Source: Bacillus safensis (lineage in GTDB: Bacteria > Bacillota > Bacilli > Bacillales > Bacillaceae). From it: a DNA stretch of 60,600 bases. Positions within the stretch are counted from its first letter, which is position 1. Each line of letters opens with the position of its first letter. Location of the stretch: the NCBI GenBank assembly GCA_030159235.1, contig BSBG01000012.1, positions 1 through 60,600 on the forward strand, written 5' to 3'. The notes beneath the pieces were generated by a model, which did not search any database, had not been told where the DNA came from, and saw only the letters and a list, made by a program, of their open reading frames with translations. The translations under genes were made by a program, and so were the position numbers. Below are positions 55,103 to 60,600 of this stretch, one piece after another.

Positions 55103-55670
55103 ATTTCTGCATGGGAAACGTGTTGTATACATCTTGGCGTTTCTCTTTTGACTTCACAACTCCATCAACCAGTTCCCTTTGCCAAAGCGCTGTATCGTCT
55201 TTGTACTCTTTAAAAGAGTGAGGGAGCTTTTTTTCTAGCTGATGTCTTTTAAACGTGACGGACTGTTCCTCGTTTGAGCTCATCCTAAGTGTCACTTGCT
55301 CTACGTTATCGATAAGAATAAAAAGTGCCAATGCATTATATAAGTAGTTTTTCTCAACGGTATCCTTTTCATCAAACCAAAATGCATCAAATTGTTCTTC
55401 TGTATCATTGGCATTTTCCTTCACGCCATATGTCACTTTTAGGTTTTTTTCATCTGCGATTTCATATTCGCGAATCACGTGACCTGGAAGATATGATAAA
55501 ATAGCGCCGATTGCTCCGTTATCTCCAATATAAGAATTTCTGTGCTTAGATAGCTGTTTTAAGGAAATGTCTTCTATTCCCTTAATGTCACTCTCTTTCT
55601 CACTAGCTTGACTACTACAAGCGGATAGAATGACTGTCATTAGTAGTAGGATGTACATCCACTTCTTCAT
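55101..55670 (-). CDS. DUF4825-like lipoprotein
   Basis: A lipoprotein signal peptide (KKWMYILLLMTVILSAC, lipobox LSAC with Cys at residue 18) is followed by SSQASEKE. The domain has NSYIGDNGAIGAILSYLPG, LKVTYGV and NALALFILIDNVEQVTLRM, which I recognise as DUF4825, a family of unknown function found in Firmicute surface and BlaR-like proteins. 189 residues. It is transcribed toward the serine hydrolase and shares its terminator. Function unknown. Confidence 0.75.
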   Translation of the reverse strand: MKKWMYILLLMTVILSACSSQASEKESDIKGIEDISLKQLSKHRNSYIGDNGAIGAILSYLPGHVIREYEIADEKNLKVTYGVKENANDTEEQFDAFWFDEKDTVEKNYLYNALALFILIDNVEQVTLRMSSNEEQSVTFKRHQLEKKLPHSFKEYKDDTALWQRELVDGVVKSKEKRQDVYNTFPMQK

Positions 55671-55816
55671 TTACTTTGCCCCTTTATCTTTTTTCTATAT
55701 AAAAACCCATTTTATCACAATATCCCATTTCCACCACTTGTTTCATTTTTTCCATTTACTGAACTGCATGATTTGTTCAAACCAACGAACAATACAAGAA
55801 AAAAGGAGTTCAGTCC

Positions 55817-56260
55817 ATGGCAGAAGTGCTTTCATTTTATCAATTGAAAACAAAACGAGATGTCACGCTTGAAAAAAAGCTGCTGCGTTCATTGTCTCTT
55901 CAACAAGTGACGGTCGCTTCCGAGAAATTCACGAAGAGGCTGTTTCCATTTGCAGATGATCCTGCCGGTATTATGAGTGATGGCTGCATCGATTTCGCCA
56001 TTGAAGCTTTTTTAGCTGGAGGAAGGTACGGTGAGTCGAGTAAATATGGTGAATCATTCGACGATATCAAGAAGCGGTTCACTCGGGAGGAAAATGAGCT
56101 GGTTGAAGAGCTGGCAGGGTGTTTGCAATCTTGGGGGAATATGTTCCGAATGGAGCAGGAGATGTCGTGTTTGTATCCATTTGCGAAAGAATTTTTAAGT
56201 ATGTGGTGGCAGGAAGGCTTTCGTGAATCAGAAAAAAGGAACAAGCTTCGGCTGCACTAA
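55817..56260 (+). CDS. ybaK: YbaK, DUF2521 family protein
   Basis: A 147-residue conserved Bacillus protein of unknown function, equal in length to B. subtilis YbaK. It is soluble, without signal or membrane segment, with a mostly helical appearance (KKLLRSLSLQQVTVASEKFTKRLFPFADD, ending in a Trp-rich SMWWQEGFRESE). It precedes the sporulation gene cwlD, but a separate sigma-E-like promoter lies between them. GGAG ribosome site 8 bases from the ATG. Confidence 0.85.
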   Translation: MAEVLSFYQLKTKRDVTLEKKLLRSLSLQQVTVASEKFTKRLFPFADDPAGIMSDGCIDFAIEAFLAGGRYGESSKYGESFDDIKKRFTREENELVEELAGCLQSWGNMFRMEQEMSCLYPFAKEFLSMWWQEGFRESEKRNKLRLH

Positions 56261-56290
56261 GCATATTTCCAGCCCTTGTCCCATATCTAT
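56261..56290 (+). promoter_or_regulatory. Candidate sigma-E promoter of cwlD
   Basis: GCATATT (56261-56267) is followed after 14 bases by CATATCTAT (56282-56290); the -35 equals the sigma-E consensus (KMATATT) and the -10 begins with the required CATA. It directly follows the ybaK stop. CwlD is known to be made in the mother cell under sigma-E and in the forespore under sigma-G. Confidence 0.65.
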
Positions 56291-56318
56291 AAAATAATGG
56301 AGTATGGGAGGGACAGGG

Positions 56319-57032
56319 ATGAAAAGAAAGCTGAAGTGGACAGGATTTTTAATTGGGTTTATTGTCCTCTTATTCTTATTCAGGTTTCAATTTCTAAATG
56401 ATGATTCGTGGAAATCGTGGAATTTGCCTCTAAGCGGGAAGATCATCTATTTAGATCCGGGTCACGGCGGTCCAGATGGCGGGGCTGTAGGAGGAGAACT
56501 GCTTGAGAAAGAGATTGCCCTTGATGTATCCATGAAGATACGTGACTACTTGCAGGAGCAGGGAGCGCTTGTTCTCATGACCCGAGAGGATGATTCTGAT
56601 TTATCATCAAAGAATACAAAGGGATATGCCCGAAAGAAAGCGGAGGATTTAAGGAACCGCGTAAAGATCATCAATGAATCTGAAGCGGATCTCTATTTAA
56701 GCATCCATTTAAATGCGATACCATCGAACAAATGGAGCGGGGCGCAGACGTTTTTTTATGGAAAGTATGAAGAGAATGAAAAGGCAGCGAAGTTTATTCA
56801 AGATGAATTACGCAGGAACCTTGAAAACACAGATCGAAAGGCGAAACGGATCCATGGCATTTATTTAATGCAAAATGTCACAAAGCCAGGAGCCCTTGTG
56901 GAAATTGGATTTCTCTCCAACCCAAAAGAGGCGGGTCAGCTGGCAACACCTAAATATCAGGATCAAATTGCTGCCTCCATTTATAAAGGCATTTTAAGAT
57001 ATTTAACAGAGCAAAAAGAGCCGCCTGAATAA
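56319..57032 (+). CDS. cwlD: CwlD, N-acetylmuramoyl-L-alanine amidase for spore cortex muramic-delta-lactam
   Basis: CwlD strips peptides from muramic acid in cortex peptidoglycan so that PdaA can form the delta-lactam needed for germination. A signal anchor (residues 9-22) precedes an Amidase_3 domain with zinc ligands His49 (LDPGHGGPDGG), Glu65 and His130 (LSIHLNA), and catalytic Glu195 (VEIGFLSNPKE). ATG at 56319 after GGGAGGGAC gives 237 residues, the B. subtilis length. Confidence 0.96.
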   Translation: MKRKLKWTGFLIGFIVLLFLFRFQFLNDDSWKSWNLPLSGKIIYLDPGHGGPDGGAVGGELLEKEIALDVSMKIRDYLQEQGALVLMTREDDSDLSSKNTKGYARKKAEDLRNRVKIINESEADLYLSIHLNAIPSNKWSGAQTFFYGKYEENEKAAKFIQDELRRNLENTDRKAKRIHGIYLMQNVTKPGALVEIGFLSNPKEAGQLATPKYQDQIAASIYKGILRYLTEQKEPPE

Positions 57033-57043
57033 GGGGCTTTTTT
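57013..57043 (+). terminator. Terminator at the cwlD 3' end
   Basis: AAAAAGAGCCGCCT overlaps the last codons and pairs imperfectly with AAGGGGCTTTTTT, followed by T. The ascending arm lies within the cwlD coding sequence. Confidence 0.65.
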
Positions 57044-57136
57044 CCTTTTGATTGCAGGCAAACAGGACAGACATTGTAAGGATATGTATGATATACTTGG
57101 ATTGTAAACGAATTCAATAAAGGGTGAGGTTCTGCT

Positions 57137-58195
57137 ATGATCGGACAAGATGATGTGAGAAAACTAGTTGGGAAGATGGACGAACCTTTCCTTCATATAC
57201 CGCTTGGTGAGCTGGATGCCATCAAGGAAATCAGCCTAAAGCCTGAAAAAGAGCATGTGAGCCTAAAGGTGGCCATTGCCAAAACAGGCACTGCTGAGCA
57301 AATGAAGCTGCAGCAAGACATCGTACAAGCCTTGAAAGCAGCTGGTGCTAACACAGTAGGACTTCGTTTTGTAGAACTGCCTCAGGAAACAATTGAAAGG
57401 TTTATGCCTGCACAGGATGAGGAAGAAAACCTGCTTAACTCTAAAAATCCGCCTGAGTTCTTAGCGATTGCGAGTGGGAAGGGCGGCGTTGGTAAATCGA
57501 CCGTTTCTGTTAACCTTGCTGTAGCGCTGGCTCGTCTAGGGAAAAAAGTCGGGCTGATTGATGCCGATATTTATGGCTTTAGTGTACCGGATATGATGGG
57601 AATCACCGTCAGACCAACAGTTAAAGGGGAAAAAATTATACCTGTGGAGCGCTTTGGTGTCAAAGTGATTTCAATGGGCTTTTTTGTTGAAGAAAATGCA
57701 CCGGTCATTTGGAGAGGACCGATGCTTGGTAAAATGCTAAATAACTTCTTCCACGAAGTCGAGTGGGGAGAATTAGATTACTTACTATTAGATCTTCCGC
57801 CTGGAACGGGAGACGTGGCGCTTGATATTCATACAATGCTACCTAGCTGTAAAGAAATCATTGTCACAACACCGCATCCAACGGCTGCCTTTGTTGCAGC
57901 TAGAGCAGGCGCAATGGCGCTGCAAACAGATCACGAGGTGCTCGGGGTCGTTGAGAATATGAGTTATTATGAAAGCAAAAAAACAGGTGAGAAGGAATAC
58001 GTCTTTGGAAAAGGCGGCGGGGACAAACTGGCTGAAGAGCTGCGTGTATCGGTTCTTGGCCAAATTCCTTTAAGACAGCCTGATTGGAATGAGGATGATT
58101 TCGCGCCTTCTGTCTATGATGAGAGTCATCCGACAGGAGAAGTGTATCGACACATTGCGAATAAAGTCATTGAACAATTAGCGGTTAAAGCATAA
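57137..58195 (+). CDS. salA: SalA, Mrp/NBP35-family P-loop ATPase
   Basis: SalA of B. subtilis is known to repress scoC and so raise exoprotease production; Mrp relatives act as Fe-S cluster carriers. An N-terminal MIP18-like (DUF59) domain covers about 1-90, then the deviant Walker A ASGKGGVGKST (112-122), Walker B-like DLPPGTGDV and NMSYYESKKTG. The CxxC pair that carries the Fe-S cluster in typical Mrp proteins is absent from the NMSYY segment, which fits a regulator rather than a cluster carrier. 352 residues. Confidence 0.93.
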   Translation: MIGQDDVRKLVGKMDEPFLHIPLGELDAIKEISLKPEKEHVSLKVAIAKTGTAEQMKLQQDIVQALKAAGANTVGLRFVELPQETIERFMPAQDEEENLLNSKNPPEFLAIASGKGGVGKSTVSVNLAVALARLGKKVGLIDADIYGFSVPDMMGITVRPTVKGEKIIPVERFGVKVISMGFFVEENAPVIWRGPMLGKMLNNFFHEVEWGELDYLLLDLPPGTGDVALDIHTMLPSCKEIIVTTPHPTAAFVAARAGAMALQTDHEVLGVVENMSYYESKKTGEKEYVFGKGGGDKLAEELRVSVLGQIPLRQPDWNEDDFAPSVYDESHPTGEVYRHIANKVIEQLAVKA

Positions 58196-58201
58196 TGAAA
58201 G

Positions 58202-58232
58202 CCCGAGTGGATGAATTTCACTCGGGTGATGT
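58202..58232. terminator. Hairpin between convergent salA and gerD
   Basis: CCCGAGTG (58202-58209) pairs with CACTCGGG (58219-58226) around a nine-base loop. The T tails are short on both strands (TGATGTTT on plus, CTTTCATT on minus), so efficiency is uncertain. Confidence 0.65.
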
Positions 58233-58820
58233 TTAACTGTCGCTTCCTTCGCTGCCTTGCGAACCGGAATCACTGCTGCTTTCAGATGCTGCTTTTTTGA
58301 GCTCATCTTCAAATTTCTTTTTATAAAGAGGGCTGCTTAATGTTTCCGTAATGACTTTTTCTAAGTGCTTTCTAAACTCTTTGCTTTTCACCAGTTCACC
58401 GTATTTCTTTTCCATCTCAGGATCCTTGAGAATATCCATCATCAACTGTTGATAGTCAGGGTCCTTCATTAATTGTTTTAACATCTTTTCATGCTGTTGC
58501 TGCATGGATTTTGCGAAAGTCTCGGCAAATTTAGAATCCTCAAAGACCTTCTTCCAGAACTCTTTGCCTTTATCAGAAGTCAGTGTTTTCTCTATCGTTT
58601 TTTTCACAGTTTGTTCATCCATTACCAAAGCTTCATTCATTGCCTCGTCATTTAATAACTGTTGAATGGCCTTTTTACCGTCATCTGTCTTCAATATATC
58701 GACGACCATTTTTTTTGTTTCGTCATAGTCCATATTAGATGAGGATTGGGTTTTGGGAGCACAAGCTGTTAGAGATAAAAGAAGAAAACAGCTCATTATA
58801 CGCAAGATGCCTTTTGACAT
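58233..58820 (-). CDS. gerD: GerD, spore germination lipoprotein
   Basis: GerD gathers nutrient germinant receptors into the germinosome in the spore inner membrane. The lipoprotein signal ends at LTAC (Cys 20). The rest is a highly charged helical rod with coiled-coil character (KSMQQQHEKMLKQLMKDPDYQQLMMDILKDPEMEKKY) and a Ser/Gly/Glu-rich disordered tail (SESSSDSGSQGSEGSDS). 195 residues against about 185 in B. subtilis. Convergent with salA; a sigma-G-type promoter lies upstream. Confidence 0.93.
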   Translation of the reverse strand: MSKGILRIMSCFLLLSLTACAPKTQSSSNMDYDETKKMVVDILKTDDGKKAIQQLLNDEAMNEALVMDEQTVKKTIEKTLTSDKGKEFWKKVFEDSKFAETFAKSMQQQHEKMLKQLMKDPDYQQLMMDILKDPEMEKKYGELVKSKEFRKHLEKVITETLSSPLYKKKFEDELKKAASESSSDSGSQGSEGSDS

Positions 58821-58852
58821 ACTGTGGCTCCTTTCGTTACATGTCTTACTTT

Positions 58853-58882
58853 TAATATGAATGTTTCACGTGAATTTATACA
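58853..58882 (-). promoter_or_regulatory. Candidate sigma-G promoter of gerD
   Basis: On the minus strand TGTATA (58882-58877) and CATATTA (58859-58853) are 17 bases apart. CATATTA fits the sigma-G -10 consensus CATNNTA. It ends 33 bases before the gerD start. GerD is known to be made in the forespore under sigma-G. Confidence 0.68.
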
Positions 58883-58910
58883 TAACAAAAATAGGGGTTG
58901 GATCAATTCA

Positions 58911-59513
58911 ATGAAAAGTCGGGATTTAGTTCGTTTTTTCTTCTCTGTGCTAGCTGTTGGAGCGGTCATTACAAGCGTGGTAGGTTTTGCGCTGGAGTGG
59001 GGGAAATATCAGAAGCTTTTTATATCGTTTGAAATTCTAGAGATCGCATCTGTGTTGTTTTGGTTCATTGGTGTAGGGATGATCTTTAGTGTAATTAGTC
59101 AGATGGGGTTTGTTGTCTTCTTGACGGTGCACCGGTTTGCGTTAGAGATTTTCCAGTCACATTCTTTATGGAATACGATTCAGCTGTTTCTTGTGATTTT
59201 TGTACTGTTTGATTTAGCTTACTTGCGGTTTTTGTTTTTCGGGGAGAATGAATCATTTTTTCCATACTTGTGGCTGCCTGTCTTTATCGGCGTGTTTGCA
59301 TTGATCGTGGCTTATTTTAAACAGCGGCAGTCCTCTAAAAAAACATTTGTTTCCGCAATGTTTCTTATGGTCGTCATCACGTCGTTAGAATGGTTCCCGG
59401 CGCTCAGAGTCAATGAAGAGGACTGGCTGTATTTAATGCTATTCCCGCTATTAGGCTGTAATGCGTTTCAGCTGTTAGCTATGCCGCGGTTTTCAAAAGC
59501 GAAAGCTACTTAA
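58911..59513 (+). CDS. kbaA: KbaA, activator of the sporulation kinase KinB pathway
   Basis: KbaA is a membrane protein needed for KinB signalling into the Spo0A phosphorelay. About six hydrophobic segments cover the protein ([74 protein letters not shown] and others). The ATG at 58911 gives 200 residues, near the B. subtilis length; its ribosome site (GGGGTTGG) is weak, and a longer start upstream would overlap the divergent gerD promoter. Convergent with pdaB, overlapping its 3' end by 8 bases. Confidence 0.88.
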   Translation: MKSRDLVRFFFSVLAVGAVITSVVGFALEWGKYQKLFISFEILEIASVLFWFIGVGMIFSVISQMGFVVFLTVHRFALEIFQSHSLWNTIQLFLVIFVLFDLAYLRFLFFGENESFFPYLWLPVFIGVFALIVAYFKQRQSSKKTFVSAMFLMVVITSLEWFPALRVNEEDWLYLMLFPLLGCNAFQLLAMPRFSKAKAT

Positions 59514-60270
59514 CCTCTGATGATTTTGTTTTCGTATTGGAGATCAGTTCTCCAACCGTCACGTTTTTTAAATTCTTTTCTTTTATTTGTTTCAAAATAG
59601 CTGGTAAGGCTTGAGCGGTTTGGGTTGCTGAATCCGATGCGTGAAGGAGAACGATATCTCCGCTTTTCATTCGATCATTTACATTCTGAACAATCTGGTC
59701 GACACCCGGATTCAGCCAATCCTGTGAATTGATGCTGTAATGAACAACGGTATAACCGTACTGTGTGGCAATTTTTAATGCTGTTTCGTTAAATTGTCCA
59801 GTTGGCGGTCTTAATAGATGAATGTCATCTAGTCCAAGCTTTTGAAAGGTATTCTGCGCTCGGACAAGATCTTGCTTGATTTCACTATCTTCAAGCTGGC
59901 TATAATTTTTATAAGCATAGCCAAGGCTTCCAATTTGATGGCCGTCCTCTCTAATTTGTTTCACGATATCAGGGTGACGCTCAGCCCAAGAAGCAGACAG
60001 AAAGAAAGTGGCGTTCTTTATATCGTACTCTCGAAGGACATTTAATATAGGAACAGCCTTCTCATCTCCCCAGCCAATATTAAAGGTGAGAGAGACATGT
60101 TTTGAAGAAGTCTCGCCTTTATAAATGGCTCGGGGTCCATGTTCAGTTTTGAATACCGACAGCGGCGGTGCCTTTTGTACATAAAAAAAGGTTGCTGCTG
60201 CAAGGGCGGCTACAAGAATAATGACAACTTGCTTCAGCCGTTTAATAGGCAACACATATAATCGACTCAA
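59506..60270 (-). CDS. pdaB: PdaB, polysaccharide deacetylase-family spore protein
   Basis: PdaB is needed in B. subtilis to keep spores dormant and intact. A TTG start at 60270, eight bases after AGGAG, gives 254 residues, exactly the B. subtilis length. An N-terminal membrane anchor (14-30) precedes a NodB-like domain. Motif 1, canonically TFDDGP and recalled as TFDISWGDE in B. subtilis, reads TFNIGWGDE here with Asn64. The second His of motif 2 is missing ([11 protein letters not shown]), as in B. subtilis. Motif 3 RPPTGQFN (154-161) and the late LLH are kept. Deacetylase activity is doubtful. Confidence 0.93.
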   Translation of the reverse strand: MSRLYVLPIKRLKQVVIILVAALAAATFFYVQKAPPLSVFKTEHGPRAIYKGETSSKHVSLTFNIGWGDEKAVPILNVLREYDIKNATFFLSASWAERHPDIVKQIREDGHQIGSLGYAYKNYSQLEDSEIKQDLVRAQNTFQKLGLDDIHLLRPPTGQFNETALKIATQYGYTVVHYSINSQDWLNPGVDQIVQNVNDRMKSGDIVLLHASDSATQTAQALPAILKQIKEKNLKNVTVGELISNTKTKSSEVK

Positions 60271-60306
60271 TTCAAACACTCCTGCCTTGTCCAAGATTGT
60301 TACTTG

Positions 60307-60335
60307 ATTGTATGCAGGACAAGGGTTTGAGATGC
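60307..60335 (-). promoter_or_regulatory. Candidate sigma-E promoter of pdaB
   Basis: On the minus strand GCATCTC (60335-60329), 14 bases and CATACAAT (60314-60307). The -10 is a perfect sigma-E consensus; the -35 is partial. It lies 37 bases before the TTG start and excludes a longer PdaB reading that begins upstream. pdaB is known to be sigma-E dependent. Confidence 0.72.
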
Positions 60336-60372
60336 ACAATAAAACTATTTCAAAAAAAGTTTTGAAAAGGCG

Positions 60373-60402
60373 TTGACCGATAGAATATTTTCGTGGTATA
60401 TT
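60373..60402 (+). promoter_or_regulatory. rRNA operon promoter P1
   Basis: TTGACC (60373-60378), 18 bases and TATATT (60397-60402), with an A/T-rich upstream tract (AAAAAAAGTTTTGAAAA) that could act as an UP element. Confidence 0.8.
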
Positions 60403-60468
60403 ATTAATCGTCGCTGACACACAGTGACAAACACAAAACGCTTCGGGAAATAAACTTGAAAAAAGTTG

Positions 60469-60498
60469 TTGACATAAGATGAAGCGAGATGTTATATT
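60469..60498 (+). promoter_or_regulatory. rRNA operon promoter P2
   Basis: A perfect TTGACA (60469-60474), 18 bases and TATATT (60493-60498), preceded by an A-rich tract (TTGAAAAAAG). It lies 96 bases after P1, the tandem arrangement usual for Bacillus rrn operons. Confidence 0.88.
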
Positions 60499-60600
60499 AT
60501 TAAAGCCGCTAAGAACGGCGAAGATGATCTTTGAAAACTAAACAAGACAAAACGTACCTGTTAATTCGAGTTTTTATAAAAAAATCCTATGAAACTTCAT
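60499..60600 (+). other. Pre-16S rRNA leader (start only)
   Basis: A short stem GCCG (60505-60508) with CGGC (60516-60519) is followed by the boxA-like TGATCTTTGAAAACTAAACA (about 60525-60544), which in Bacillus precedes rRNA genes and supports Nus-factor antitermination and RNase III processing. The mature 16S sequence is not reached. Confidence 0.85.

Noticed and set aside
60271..60420. 50-residue N-terminal extension of pdaB
   Set aside because: It would be translated through the sigma-E promoter; the TTG at 60270 has a good AGGAG and gives the known length.

Overview
The window is a core-chromosome segment of a low-GC Gram-positive endospore former, almost certainly Bacillus. Gene order and most protein lengths match the Bacillus subtilis segment from ctsR to pdaB as I know it, while the sequence itself differs throughout. 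From memory of protein sequences I would place it in the Bacillus pumilus / safensis / altitudinis group; that is inference, not a search result. The window opens on the 3' end of a 5S rRNA and closes on tandem promoters and leader of another rRNA operon on the same strand, so the block is bounded by two rrn loci.

Region 1 (about 1-16,600): a 5S end and terminator; the CtsR-controlled stress operon ctsR-mcsA-mcsB-clpC followed by radA and disA; yacL-ispD-ispF; gltX; a cysteine T-box and cysE-cysS-mrnC-rlmB-yacP(rae1); then sigH, rpmGB and secE. These cover proteolysis, DNA-damage signalling by c-di-AMP, isoprenoid synthesis, tRNA charging, cysteine synthesis, rRNA maturation and the start of sporulation.

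Region 2 (about 16,600-53,600): transcription and translation machinery. It holds nusG, rplKA, rplJL with an L10 leader, ybxB, rpoB-rpoC, an L7Ae-like k-turn protein, rpsL-rpsG-fusA-tufA, ybaC, the S10-spc-alpha block (rpsJ to rplQ, including secY, adk, map, infA and rpoA), the ECF transporter module ecfA1-ecfA2-ecfT, truA, and rplM-rpsI with an L13 leader. Several spacers contain structured RNA not covered by standard feature names. A broken KOW-domain gene lies between map and infA.

Region 3 (about 53,600-60,600): accessory and sporulation genes. Between rpsI and ybaK sits a small lineage-specific insert: a truncated GNAT acetyltransferase remnant, a membrane-anchored class-A-beta-lactamase-fold hydrolase, and a convergent DUF4825-like lipoprotein. 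Then follow ybaK, cwlD, salA, gerD, kbaA and pdaB, which act in spore cortex maturation, germination and sporulation initiation; good candidate sigma-E and sigma-G promoters precede cwlD, gerD and pdaB. PdaB carries Asn where its first deacetylase motif normally has Asp.

I found no phage, insertion sequence, CRISPR array or tRNA gene, and no clearly new multi-gene system. The most unusual items are the rpsI-ybaK insert, the PdaB substitution, the broken KOW gene, and several palindromic or structured leaders (rplGB, rpsL, rpsL-rpsG, nusG, rpoB).
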